64,000 nucleotides of DNA from Blastobasis lacticolella (Eukaryota > Arthropoda > Insecta > Lepidoptera > Blastobasidae). This document shows, piece after piece, positions 25,350 to 36,876 of this stretch (its first letter is position 1; each line of letters starts with the position of its first letter). The position numbers and the translations under genes are program-made. A model generated the notes under the pieces. The model made no database searches. It was not told the origin of the DNA and saw only the letters and a list, made by a program, of their open reading frames with translations. The DNA lies in NCBI GenBank assembly GCA_905147135.1, contig LR990067.1, forward strand, positions 4,216,001-4,280,000. The letters run 5' to 3'.

Positions 25350-26985
25350 GTCGGTAATCATTCTAAAATACACAGAGACTTCTCCATTCAAGCATTCAAA
25401 TGTGTTCGATATTATTTATCTTAATGAAGTGCTCGAAACAGGCGAAGGCATTCGACATTGACAGCCATCTTTGTCGCCCCATTTGTTATTCAAATCCACA
25501 TGTAATGATCTGATTTCACTTAGCTATGTTAATTAGTCGTTGGGTATTGAGAGTGCGTCAATTATTGTCAACAGCGTGTGATTTAATAAGATTACTGCCT
25601 GCTGTTATATAATTATGACTGTGACAAATGAATACTATTAATATTGTCGGAACTCATAAATTAATGTGTAATGTTGTTATGCTTAAAAACTACAGTTATC
25701 AACCAATGCCTACTTACGTGACATGACAGGTGCCGAGACGTAGATAGTTAAACTATGGCTTGTTTAATCGTTCAAGGTCATGTCATTAGTATACTATGAA
25801 ACTCTAGATACAATGGGAGATTTTCCGAGAACCGATTAAAAAGAATAAATATTCGAATTCGATTAATATTCGTTTAAAAAGAAAAATAGTTCAAACAATT
25901 GTATAATAGTAATTGATAGCGTTAATTAGACACGATACTCAAAAATAAATCAAAACAAGACAGAATAGATACAAATGTAGGCATTTTCCGCTTTATTCTC
26001 AGAAAGGGTACAAAAACGAAGTATCTTTTCTGCACGCCGAACTACACTTTTAGTTTTAAAAGTAGCTGCCTGAAAATTCCCCATTTGCAATTATAGTAAT
26101 CCTACAGAATAGCAAAGTGACCGACCCCAACGTAGCGCTGGCAATATCTGCGGACGAGCTGCCAACTCTGTACGCGAATTCTGGTGTGGAGCGCTGATGA
26201 TGATGGTGGCACGTACCTGAAAAAAGTACAAAAGGATACACTCTGAAATCATGAGTGATGCTTTAAATTGGCCGCCCATTTATGTGCGTGTTTTGACACT
26301 AGCGTATCGGCGAGGTACAAAATCACGCAAATCTGTGTGAATGTGTAGGTCATGTATAATGAAATTAACTATCGAGAAATTGTCATACCTTTGCATACTT
26401 CACTTCTCTGTAATGTAGAATGGTGTCCGTATTTTTATCGAGTCCGGGGATGGTGGTTCTTAACATGTTACATTTTGCAAATAAGTTCGTTAAATGACCC
26501 CTTTACACTAACATTAATATCCATTTATAATGCTAGGTATAGATATGCCTCTCCCAGCGCTTTTTAGTTGATAATGTCCACTATATTCGATTGTCCACTA
26601 TATCAGAACGTCCGCAGTATTAGAAACTCCACTGTATCAGAATTCCAAAAGACCACATTAATCCTCAGAATTTGTATTTCCATCGTAGCGCGCCAAAGAA
26701 ATTGGACATAGAGGCATAGAAGGAGCCTACCTATATTTTGTTTGATTTTTTGATGGTGCGTGCATATAACGTGTCCAAAAAGTACGGCTATAATTTGTCA
26801 AACACCCCTCCATAACAACTGCTATTGTCAAATTTGGTGGCCTTGTCACCTAATGTTCTAGATTTTTGTATAACATTGAGTTATACAAAATAAAGTTGAG
26901 TTATATAACACTCAGTAAATTCAGTATCTATTTACATATGTAGTAAATAGTAAGATTTTTAGAGAAATTGTATTAGTTAATCACA
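25350..26985. other. No gene recognised
   Basis: Contains repeat N (25812-26070) and four spaced tccactatatcagaa-like words at 26575-26650. Confidence 0.4.
25812..26070. repeat. Uncharacterised repeat N, copy 1
   Basis: Shares aatgggagattttcc, attagacacga and gtatcttttc blocks in the same order with 48706-48935. Confidence 0.65.
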
Positions 26986-26991
26986 TTACAG

Positions 26992-27142
26992 GCGACCGGC
27001 ATCATCAATGTGCATCAATGCGCTCTGTATGGGTTTCTTGCTACCACACACTTCTTGGATGCTTTGATTATAAATGATAAGGCTAATATCCGACGACTTG
27101 GTTTATTGCTTAATGAGGAGTACCACGCGGCTAGGCGTCCGT
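26992..27142 (+). CDS. Candidate internal exon, unknown gene
   Basis: A 151-nt segment bounded by cacattacag and by the consensus donor gtaagt, open in only one forward frame (50 residues; starts ATGIINVHQCALYGF, ends LNEEYHAARRP). Codon use looks balanced compared with the AT-rich surroundings. No partner exon or family could be identified, so this may be a relic. Confidence 0.35.
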
Positions 27143-27294
27143 GTAAGTTAATTATAATAAAATGTTGTTATGTTGTGTTATTGCTGCGTACGCAGAATAC
27201 ATGCTGTACTTTGTACATGCTCCCGAGGGAGAAAAATTAACAAAAATAATAAAGTATAGTAAAGTTACAAATAATATGAACTTAAGAATTTCAT

Positions 27295-27515
27295 TCAAGT
27301 ATTAAAAATTAATCTTCTTAAAACTGGCTTCGTCCCTCGCTCCACTCTGGCGGGGTGCGGTGCCGGCGCGGTGGCGGCTCGCTTTCTCTTCCATATCGCC
27401 AGTGCGCCCACGATAATTATTGAACCCAGCACTAAATATATGATGGAATAGTGATGGATATCGTGATAAGATATCTGATCTGTTATTGGCACTTCTTCGG
27501 GCGGTGGCGGGGTGA
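27295..27515 (-). pseudogene. Possible remnant of a retroviral-type envelope protein C-terminus
   Basis: A minus-strand frame of about 70 residues opens after a stop, has IHHYSIIY just before an unbroken hydrophobic segment of about 18 residues, then a KRKR cytosolic stop-transfer signal and a short basic tail to a stop. This layout resembles the end of the transmembrane subunit of insect errantivirus envelope (baculovirus F-like) proteins. No LTR, gag or pol is visible nearby and the upstream part is missing, so it would be a relic with no function. A second open frame overlaps. Low certainty. Confidence 0.3.
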
Positions 27516-27989
27516 CATATCAAATGACATTACGTGACTGTCAATGTCACAGTGTCGTGGACAAAGAATGAAATCTTTGGCCGCGGAGTCTATTTTTTGT
27601 TTTCTTTTTTATATGGCCCTACATACTGGCCAAGTAACCGTTGTCCGCTCGATGGTGCCGTGGTGCCTACCATTCAATTTATATTATAATTATGACGTTC
27701 ATAAGTGTTTGTGAAAACCTAAACTGAATAAACGTATTTGAGTTTCAGTTTGAGTTTGAGTAATTTGCATAGAGTTGTGACAGAGTGACAATGTACATTC
27801 TCCGTAGGTCGAGACTATATCTTCTATGGTCTTTGGATCCCGCGATAAGTTAATGCTTGTTATATTCCGGTACAGGATAAGGTAGCCAGTCCAATGGTAG
27901 GCATGAGGTATCACATACGGTACTGAATTATTGTTAAATAAAGCGCAGTCTTCGGCTTATCGTCATTCCTCTTAATGCCTGTCGTAGAC

Positions 27990-28098
27990 ACTCTTCATTT
28001 TTATTGTTCAGGGAGGCACACAGTTAGACGGTTCGCCTGATGGTGCGTGGCCACCGTCGTCCAGGACATCTGCATCCGAGAAACGGATGCAATTTTTT
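27990..28098 (-). mobile_element. Degraded LINE 3' fragment
   Basis: Reverse copy of the fragment at 1475-1612, with a poly-T run at 28089-28101 marking the tail. Confidence 0.45.
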
Positions 28099-28625
28099 TT
28101 TTTCAATTTTATTTTATATTAGGCAAGACATGCATTTGACCGCCACCTCACCTGTAGGTAAGTGAAGATGCGGCCGAAGATGGAGCATGCCGGTCTAGGA
28201 ACAGTCTATTCACTCTAGCCTTGAAGGCGTCCAGATTATATTGATTAGGAACACACATGCAGGAAAAGTGCCGTATGGTGTCCGGCAGAGTAGAATAGCA
28301 CCAACCCCTTACACTCGTGGGTGTCGTACAAGGCGACTAATGTTTGCGAGTTGCGAGGCAAAAGATCTAAGCGCCTCCGTAGACTGAAAAATGGGCAGCA
28401 GCATTTTCCATTGTTATATTATAACACTGCGATCTCCAACCCGCCTGCCAAGCGTGGAGATTATGGCAATAACCTCCCTTTTTGTGGGAGAGGCCCTAAA
28501 TCCTGTAGTGGACTGTTATGGATGTGATGTGATGCAGGAAAAGCGGTCCATCCCAGCCGTACGCATTATAAAAGTCGAGCCAAAGCGGCTCGTGCGGATA
28601 GCTGGAAGATCCACGACATAATGAT
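28099..28625 (-). mobile_element. LINE C-terminal fragment (AFKARVN family) split by family B
   Basis: Minus-strand SSSYPHEPLWLDF...GMDRF part at 28540-28625 and NLDAFKARVN part at 28099-28256 are separated by a family-B retroposon with its own target duplication (28257-28268 and 28532-28543). Confidence 0.65.
28269..28531 (+). repeat. Family B retroposon with target duplication
   Basis: Flanked by atgcaggaaaag at 28257-28268 and 28532-28543; inserted in a LINE relic. Confidence 0.85.
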
Positions 28626-28668
28626 GAAGCCTGGAAAAATAAAATTTAAAATTTTGAATAGGTGTTAC

Positions 28669-28860
28669 CTGTTCTACATCTATCAGCTGTCCATTATTAG
28701 CAAAAACTCCGTTACTCATGCGGTAGAACTACCTATTAAACCGTAACTCGACGAACCAATACGCAATGGTAATCATCACGGCCCCACCCATTGGAAGCAC
28801 GCGGAAACCCAACGTTAACGAGCTTGGATATGGTAATGACAGGATCAGATTTTCGGAAGC
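28669..28860 (-). other. Coding-like segment with an in-frame TAG
   Basis: One minus-strand frame runs through a hydrophobic segment (LPMGGAVMITIAYWFVEL), meets a single TAG at about 28730, then continues as MSNGVFANNGQLIDVEQ up to a donor-like gtaaca. CCAAT on both strands (near 28755 and 28795) and a GGTGGGGC box make a promoter with a first exon starting at that ATG another reading. A 45-codon plus-strand ORF (ATG near 28766) overlaps. The assignment is unresolved. Confidence 0.25.
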
Positions 28861-29552
28861 TGTGTGGACGTGGATGTGGCTTTTGGGACCTCAAATTTTT
28901 TAAAGTGTTTATTTAGATAGCTTGATCACATTAAAGCGACCATGCAGTTCCATATTGTTACAATTTAATAAAAATGGGTTTTAGCGTCTTGAAACATATT
29001 GAAAATAGCAAACAAAGGTATCTGACACGCGGTTGTCTAAGATTCTAGTGAAGAAAACATTATATATTATAGCGTTGTTTTAATTGGTAATGGTCGTGCC
29101 TCAATAGAAGACCTCAAAATCGCCCGTCGCGCGACGTTGCCAATTGCTAAGATACAAGTAAATCATTTACTTAGTTTAGGTGTCCAAACTATCAATAACT
29201 AGAATTAAGTACCTATTATTATTTGTGCAAGAGTTGCCTTGATTTTATTTGTACCCATTTACTATAAGTAGGTATGTTGTAATTTTTAATTAACTTGAAA
29301 TATATGTTTAATTTAATTTGAATAAATAAAATGTTTTATTTATTATTATTATTAATTAGGACAGCGCCGAAATCCTCAAATTTAATAAAAACAGTTAACT
29401 ACCAAATTTTTTCGAAAATTGATGAATTTTAAAAGGAAGTCTGACAAGGAATCATACTTAAATGTAAGACGTACTGCCTACATTGTCGTTTCCAATGAAC
29501 TCTGCTAATATGTCATCCATATTAATTTATCATATTTTCTTTGAATCTTTAT

Positions 29553-29890
29553 AGCGCCGGTAGCCGGGCGGTTGAGTATCCAACTCATAAGCGAGATGTA
29601 CCGAGTTCGGATCCCGCTGCGGCCATGTACCAATAATACCATAACTCTTTTCTGAGTTGCTCGATGCTCACGGTGAGGTGAAACATCGTGATAAAAAATG
29701 CAAATTCAGGCAACTAAGTTTGTAACCATGATCCAACCTGGTCAGGTTCTCCTGGTAGCAGGGTCACGGAGGTCAGATGGTAGTCGCTCCACTGTAATTA
29801 CCTGATCGCCAAATCCTGGATCATGGTCAAGGCGGACCCCGGGCCATCGTTCTCGAGAGCACAACCGAGACAATCACGCCAAGATGATTT
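29553..29890 (+). repeat. Family A SINE
   Basis: Full length; a short duplication (ataatacc) follows the head. Confidence 0.75.
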
Positions 29891-29939
29891 TTATATTTTA
29901 TTTTCTTTGAAACTTTATAGTTAGTACAAAACTACAAGA

Positions 29940-30170
29940 CCGGAACCAGCTATCCGCACGAGCCGCTTTCGTCCAACCTTTGTAATGCGTACTGCCTAGG
30001 AATGGAACACGTTGCCTGCGAGTGTGTTCCCTGAACATTATAATCTACAAGCCGTCAAGGCAAAAATGAATAGGCTGTTCCTAGACAGGCATGCTCCATC
30101 ATAGGCCGCATCGTCACTTACCACCAGGAGAGATGGCGGTCGAATTCCTGACTGGTCTAACAAAACAAAC
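29940..30170 (+). mobile_element. LINE fragment (AFKARVN family)
   Basis: Holds ccagctatccgcacgagccg, as at 28600, then ccgtcaaggcaaaaatgaatagg and the ggcggtcgaattcctg tail, with rearranged order. Confidence 0.55.
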
Positions 30171-30648
30171 TTTTTGTTCGGCTTAACCTGGTATTGTCGG
30201 ACATGGTCGGGGTCTGTCTGGCATTGTAGGACACGGTTTGACTGTGCTATCGCGTTGTCGGCGTGGGGTAGGTGTGCTTTGAGACGGCCATTGGGTGTTT
30301 GTGTTTGATTCCCCCTTTTTGATTGATTAATAGCTACATAGCTTTAATTTTGAAAATTCAAGCCACCGCGAAAGTGTTTTAAACACAGAAGTGTTAGACA
30401 TCTATGTTGGAGGTCTATGGATTTTATTTTTGATTGCCTTCTTACATTCCTACCGCTCAGAGTAACTACTGAGTTACCTTGCCTTACCACATCCAAACAA
30501 TTCTCACATCCACTTCCATTGATAACCTATATAACTTTTTGCGATGAACCGTGTCGTGCAAAAAACGACTAAGTTAATTTAAAATAATAGTGTTAAAGCA
30601 AAACTCAATTCAGAATGTCAATGCAATGTGTGGGCAGAATAAAAAATA

Positions 30649-30855
30649 TTGTTCGACGCCAATCAGCGTGAAAAATCGCAATACATTTCGCGCTCCAGTA
30701 AAACCTCACCAAATAAGCAGCTTATGAAACCGGCAATGTACACGCAAAGCGATCAGCACTCAAGTCTAAAGTGTGAAGGAAGTAATTTGTCCATTAACTA
30801 CCAAAAAGGGTATACCAATAAAACTCACAACCGCACCGCAGAAATGTTCTTTTAA
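30649..30855 (+). pseudogene. Possible 3' end of a decayed gene
   Basis: A frame of 68 codons with balanced codon use, ending in KTHNRTAEMFF then TAA, followed by AATAAA at 30887. The frame is closed by a TAA only three codons before it opens, while an adjacent frame just upstream also looks coding, which suggests a frameshifted relic. No family was recognised. Confidence 0.25.
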
Positions 30856-30994
30856 ATTGTTTTTATACCCTATATCGAACAGATTTAATAAAGATATTAT
30901 GAGACAATTTATTTTAATTTGTTTAAAAGTAGACGTCTTGTGTACCTTAACTTGTGTGAACAGACTTGGTAAATTTAAAATCTTGACTGAAACA

Positions 30995-31135
30995 GAACTG
31001 AGGCATTTCATCTTAGTCCTCACAGTGACAACGCACCTGCGGCATTTTCGTTGCCTGCAGCCTAAACGCTAGAATCATACATGTTTAGGCCACAGTTGCC
31101 GCTTACCATCAGGTGGACTATGCTTTGTCTAATAT
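30995..31135 (+). mobile_element. LINE tail, tcctcacagtgacaa type
   Basis: gaggcatttcatcttagtcctcac through ccatcaggtggac. Other copies: 38352-38515, 43255-43415 (+), 47560-47735, 19400-19620, 38165-38275 (-). Confidence 0.5.
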
Positions 31136-31139
31136 AGGA

Positions 31140-32185
31140 TCATAATTTTGACAACTCACTAATTGTTGGTCCTTGGCGCACGCCTATGAAATTTCGTGTT
31201 TTTTTTTCGATAAAATGTACTACGGATAATGTCGTACTTCATAGACAGGCCCCGCCCCTTTAGTGAAGTGCCACGAATAACAAATAACAACAGACAATCG
31301 AAAATCGGTATTCAAATAAAATAATCGAACATTTAAAATTGACATTTTGATAATTAAATGATTTTTAGCAACTATACCTCTTATTCCTTGTTTGGATTTC
31401 ACAGTAAGAGTCCTTTCACAACAATGATTTCTACTCGCGCGTATTATACGAAATAGGCTGACTGACCAAATAAAAATACGCACGTGTCGAAATCGTCGTT
31501 GTGAAAGGATTATAATGTCGTATTAATAAATTATTAATTCAAAAGAAAAAAAACATTATTTTGTATAACACGTACTGAATAACCATGTAACTATCGATTC
31601 CAAGTTCTATGACAATGAGAATCGATAATCGAATGGAGTCGTTAACGATTTTACACAACCCCATCCCTACTGTGAACTGTCAAATTTATTATCCTATATT
31701 TGATAAAGTATACCTGCTCGTTTGTCACCGTGTAGAAAAAAAGTAGAGCAGTAGTAAGGATACGGGGCACCGAGTGTTGCCTTATACCAACTACAATAGC
31801 AATGAATATTAAATATGTACCATTACTGCAAGCCATGTACCATTCTTAGTTCTAACGCTTCTATGTACCTATTAGTCTTGTCCAAAAATGGCAAGAGTCC
31901 CATTAAAATGACAAGACAGTCATAAATGCAACTTTACAGTTAAGTTTATTGCATTTTTGCTACATAATTGATTCTTATACAGAGTGTTACGTAGATGTAG
32001 GGAAAATTTCGACCAGGAGCTCTTAATTCGAACGGTTTCTAATGTTGATGAAAAATTCGATATTTTGATGTATTTTTGAACCGTACTCTGTCGGTATTGC
32101 AAATGTGGTTTAAAAAATATTCAGTTTTTTATGCCGAAAATCATAATTGTACACCATTCGAATCGAGGCGAACGATTAAAAAGGA
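31140..32185. other. No gene recognised
   Basis: AT-rich, with atccttt/gtgaaagg words inverted at about 31408 and 31500 that hint at an old foldback element. Confidence 0.35.
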
Positions 32186-32188
32186 GTC

Positions 32189-32344
32189 CCAGGCGCCCTA
32201 TTTTTGAAACCGCTCGCATCCACTTGCCTTCTAATGCTTGTCTTTGCTATCTCTAGCAAGTTATCACGAGTGTAAAAGTGAAAGAGATAGTAGCGTATGC
32301 GACCGCTCGCGTGGATGCGAGCGGTTCAAAAATAGAGCGCCTGG
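32189..32344. mobile_element. 156-bp MITE with ~34-bp terminal inverted repeats
   Basis: Ends ccaggcgccctatttttgaa and ttcaaaaatagagcgcctgg, continuing as ccgctcgcatccac / gtggatgcgagcgg. A partial relative lies at 32808-32875. Confidence 0.85.
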
Positions 32345-32636
32345 TACAACCCACGTCACGAAAGAAGAGACTTGTCAAATGGCAGTTTAGGAGATTTCGC
32401 GCAGGCAATCTTATGCAGTAGGCCTAGCACAAGTTGCTCTCGCGCGCGATAAGCGAGAAAAATAGCGACATAGGAATTGCTATCTCTTTCGTCTTAGTAT
32501 TGAGAGAAAGAGACAAACGCTCTCTCGCAGAGCGGGCTTTGTCGCGGACATACTTGTGCTAGGGCCACAGCGCAAGTCGAACCACGTGACCCGCCAAGTC
32601 TCATCTTATTTGACACTAGCTATACTCGATTTCTAA
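32342..32636. mobile_element. Short foldback element H, split by MITE G
   Basis: acgtcacgaaagaagagac on one side and agtctcatcttatttgac on the other. The unsplit copy is 45024-45155. Confidence 0.7.
32419..32567. mobile_element. MITE G, reference copy with 3-bp target duplication
   Basis: 149 bp, ends TAGGCCTAGCACAAG and CTTGTGCTAGGGCCA, flanked by CAG at 32416-32418 and 32568-32570. Inserted in another foldback element (32342-32636). Confidence 0.85.
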
Positions 32637-32904
32637 CTAGGCTCAATAACTATGGGTGATATCATAGCCTCTTTCAAGATGAAGGAGGCTATGGTGATAT
32701 ATTATTGAATAGGTATTTGAATGTAGAGTTATAGTTTCTAAGTCGGTTCATTCCAATAATTAGTCCCTTCGGAGTCAGTACCTATTTATCCATGTATTCT
32801 AGACCCTATTTTCGAAACCGTTCGCATCCACGCTCTCGTGCGCTACCTATCTCTTTCACACTCGGGGTAAGTTGTGCTGAGTTACAAACGTGAAGTACAT
32901 CCGT

Positions 32905-33178
32905 GACAGCATTGGCGTGAGGGATATTGCAGATAAGATAGAGCAGGCTCGCCTGTTCTACTTTGGTTACGTGTTGCGTAAGCCTCAGGGATACGTGCGA
33001 AATTGGTACCGGTATCAGGAAAGGGGCGATTCAAGAGCGATAGATTGACATCGCTTAGTCGGATGCGAGCCAACGGCTTACGACGCGAGGATGCCAAAGA
33101 CCGGGCGAAGTGGAGAAGAATGGGTAGGAAAGCGGACCACGCGGACCTGTCAGAGGCCAGAATAAGCTCTAGGACGAT
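32905..33178 (+). mobile_element. RTE-type LINE 3' end
   Basis: Same block as 9312-9622: RMRANGLRREDAKDRAKWRR is readable, followed by acgatgatgatgac. Confidence 0.75.
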
Positions 33179-33179
33179 G

Positions 33180-35125
33180 ATGATGACCCGTGGTAAAATA
33201 CTAGAGACAGAAAAGACAATTTATGAGAAGGTGGAAGAGTGCAAGCGGTTTTAAAAAATATTAACGAAACTGACCAATCATAGGGCTGTATTCCACGAGT
33301 GCGTTCACTTAGCAAACGAGCACAGTAAAACACAGTATTGTTCATATATACGGTGTAATATACAATAAAAAAGAGCTTTTTCTCTTAACTGTTTGAAAGC
33401 GAAATTATAATCATCAAATGCTGCATAAAATTGTGGTCCGCTGTTTGACATGGACGGTTCATTACATATTGTCGTGTCGCACCGTGTTCGTGTCAATAGG
33501 GTAGACTGCTGGTTTTCTGACCGGTTGCTACGCGGTGACTGTGTGGGCGCGATGTGTACGCGTTTTCAGTCCAGTTTTCAAGCGGTGACGTATAAACGGA
33601 CCCTGACGAGTAGTGCGGGTCGAATGGTAGTCGCCGACCATTCCACCTGCCGCAGATTTTAAGACCGGATGAGGTGGGTACGTAGAAGAGGAAATCGGAC
33701 CCTGAATAAGCTGGCATTAAGCATACCCATCAGGTATCGCATCCGATGAAGCCTTAATAGCCTTCCAAGCTACAGAAGTCCCCAGGCGGCGAGTCTTACA
33801 TACCCAGCAAGTGAGAACACAAAAACTAGGATGACTCGGAAAACAGATGGTGTTTGCATTTATTAACAAAATATAGTTATAGTTATTCTGTTATTTAAAA
33901 AAATTGTGCATTATTTAAAAGAATATTACTCAATTAAGTAAAAAATATATGAGTTGCCTACTACTCTTATCCCATCGAAGGACCAGGGCAACCCATCTAT
34001 TTTTTTCTTAATTATGTAATATTCTTTCGTATAATGCGCGAATAAATATGACGGAAACTATTCTATGGCCGGATCTTAGACCATTACAGGAACATATCTA
34101 TCACTAAGAATCCTATTAGCTTATTATGGATGGGGAATGAGTGGGAAAATGCAATACATACAAAACTTCAATAGTAAATCAAGCACTATCACAGGCACTA
34201 TGAATTTGCCCTTCGTATTTTAAATTCAAATGGATTTAAAAAAACTGCCACCTTTACATAAATTATTGCAAGGAAGGCTTAGTGTGTTAATCATTAGGCT
34301 TTGTGGACGACGAAGTAAATAGACATTTTGAACCTTATAACAATAAGCAGAGGTATCAGAATGTCAATTAAAATTTTAAGCTTTTTTTTCTCCCATATAC
34401 ATGTACAATACCGATTTACAAGAAAGTCCTGTGGGCCTAAAAAGGCCACAAATAAATCTGATCCGGCCAACACTGGAACTAAGTGATGCCATTTCGAATT
34501 GTCATGTCAATGTCAAAAACTGCAAAAAGTCAACTTAGACGAACGTCATATTCGTTCTAAGTCATTTTCTGGGTTAGTCATCTTCTCAGTAGGTCAATTT
34601 CGAGGGCCGTCATTCTGTCTATTGTCTATTGTGTTTTGTCATTCTTCTAAACCGATTCTTATGAAATTTTGCACATTCCCCAAAATTTACTATTCAAGAA
34701 AATTACCTGTGTCGCCATAGGTAAGGTATTACTATTTCATGATTGCCCTAAATTATATTTTTGTAAAAATATTCAATGGAAGATAAATGGGAAGACAATT
34801 TCTCGCATGCCACCGGGAAAAAGATAAGGATAATGTACTCCAAAAAGACTTGGACCCCACACGAACAACAGTTACCCGTCCATTAACGAATATGTTCAAA
34901 GTTAAGGCTGTAATACCAAATTAGGGCTTTCCGCATATAAAGGGCAAATGTTCACGAGATGACAATCAAATGACAGGGATCAGAGAAAATTGTATGGAAG
35001 TCGCTCAACGATGTAAGTTGTTCACCTTTTACCGTTTATTAGGACTGTATTGTTTATTACCCTTTTATATGCGCTTACTTGCAATCGTTCAATGCGTGAT
35101 CCAGTAGCTATATAGTGATGGACAA
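33180..35125. other. No gene recognised
   Basis: Two short GC-rich islands (33440-33700, 34440-34730) with open frames but no splice-consistent exon. Confidence 0.4.
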
Positions 35126-35129
35126 TTAC

Positions 35130-35322
35130 TAAACCATAAATAAAGCCCAAAAGTAAGCAAAGCATGTGTTATGGGTGCCAGAAAACTGATAAACTACATA
35201 TACTTTTTAATGCATTCTACACAGAAATTAAAATTCATCATTTACATTTCTGCCCGGCCGGGAATCGAACCCGGAACCTCTGCGTGGCAGATGTTAATCA
35301 ACTGAACCACTCAGGTCGTCAA
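35130..35322 (-). repeat. Family C SINE
   Basis: Reversed; lacks the terminal tagatggcgctgtg part. Confidence 0.75.
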
Positions 35323-35333
35323 AAAAAATACTT

Positions 35334-35580
35334 ATAGTATCGCCAATGCGTTGCCCACCTCTATAACACGTTTCTCTGGCAGCAAAAAGAAAAATGCCCC
35401 TCCACTGCCAAAGCCACGGTTCCCCAAATCCCCACCCCATGGAGCTCTGGAAACCTTACTCACCGGCAGAAACACAACACTAATTAAAAGAGTATTGTTT
35501 AGCTGCGGTATTCTGTAAGGTGGAGGTACTTCCCCAGTCGGGCGGCTCCAATTCGAACGGGATACCCCGCTATGCCCTAC
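35334..35580 (-). mobile_element. LINE 3' fragment, related subfamily
   Basis: Same body as 14450-14757 without the terminal 60 bp. It starts right at the end of a family-C SINE (35130-35322). Confidence 0.6.
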
Positions 35581-35604
35581 CTCTCTTCAAGAAAGGGGTG
35601 ACAA

Positions 35605-35715
35605 TATTTTTACAGGGTTGGCAACGCGTGGGTGATGCCTCTGGTCCATAGGTTGCGGTGACTGCTTACCATCAGGCAGGCCCTAAGCTTGTATGCCACC
35701 TTCGTTGTTTAAAAA
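35605..35715 (+). mobile_element. LINE tail, ggcaacgcgtggg type
   Basis: Shares about 100 bp (ggcaacgcgtgggtgatgcc through ccatcaggcaggc) with 37708-37830. Confidence 0.5.
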
Positions 35716-36410
35716 GAAATGTCGCACCCATCCCCGAGAAGCTTAGAGAACGCCGAATGCGATGATATGGGCAATATGAGCATGTGCTTCATCGCCCCAA
35801 AGACCACATGGTGCAAGTAGCTCTATATTTAGATGACGACCAGCCTTGGAAGACACCTCGCTACCTGGTTGACGATGGCCCAACGGGACCTGAAGGACAA
35901 TAATATGACGTACGCTACTGCTGAGGATAGATATGTCGCAGCCGGATGGTTAAATTAGCCAGTTCATTAAACGGCTAGCTTCTTATGTTATTATTCAATT
36001 GAAAATTTGCCAATATCAAGAATTTTTTAAGTAATGTTTAAAGATCGAAATTGACCCGAGTTTACGAAGCTCCTCCAAATATTGTCACAATGCTAACTTA
36101 ATCACAATAATCTCAAAAAGTAATAAAAGTTTGCATTAGGTTTTAATTCGGTTGTGTTAGGTTAGTGTTGTGACAATGTATGGAGGAGCTCCATAAACTC
36201 GGGGCAATATCGTTCGTTAGACGTATCTTTCAAAGTTCATTGATTTGGCAAATATTCAATTAAATAGTTGCTTAAAAAGCTAGCCATTTAATTAACCGGC
36301 TAATTTAACCATCCGGCTGCGACAGATATAAATAGAGGAAGCAGACAAGGAGAGTCGAGCCCAAATAATGGGAAAAAGCGTAGGGAAGGAGGTGTTCCAG
36401 TAGCCATAGA
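35716..36410 (+). mobile_element. RTE-type LINE 3' end split by a MITE
   Basis: The coding relic reads RPKDHMVQVAL and then aspartate-rich DDDQPW. At gctgaggatagatat it is interrupted by the 389-bp foldback element 35935-36323 and resumes at aaatagaggaagcagac. Confidence 0.65.
35935..36323. mobile_element. 389-bp palindromic MITE with 6-bp target duplication
   Basis: Ends gtcgcagccggatggttaaa and tttaaccatccggctgcgac are exact inverses; inner arms (gagtttacgaagctcctcc / ggaggagctccataaactc) also pair. Flanked by agatat at 35929-35934 and 36324-36329. Confidence 0.9.
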
Positions 36411-36876
36411 CAGATAGATAGATGTATCCAGGCCATTTCCGAATTCAGACGAGCTCGCGCCTATTCTGCGTGGATATGGTGCACTTCAAGATACCCTATT
36501 TTCCTGCCCCCTTTCGGATAATCCCCAATAAAGTTTACTTAAACTCAAATATATTTTAAAAACTACAAATCTGATTTTAATAAAACAAATATAAAAACCA
36601 GCTCGATTAAATTAGTTGTCAAGTAGAGAAAACTGCCCATCCTTTCGAGAACCACGATACCAGAGACAGATACACAAAGCCACAGATACATAACTTACCT
36701 CAAGCTTGTAAAATCCCCAACTTCTCACTAACCAAATTAAAAAAGTGACTGCAAACTGTCTATAAAGATAAAGTGGCATACATTATCTATCATAGGTAAA
36801 TAATCAATCGGTAATATTGAATGTCTACCAGTTTGTGTGAACATGACACTTCACTACAAAGTTACTGAACTTAAAC

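Noticed and set aside
28669..28860. Selenoprotein or programmed stop-codon read-through
   Set aside because: A single TAG in an unproven frame; TAG is not the selenocysteine codon and no structural element was seen.
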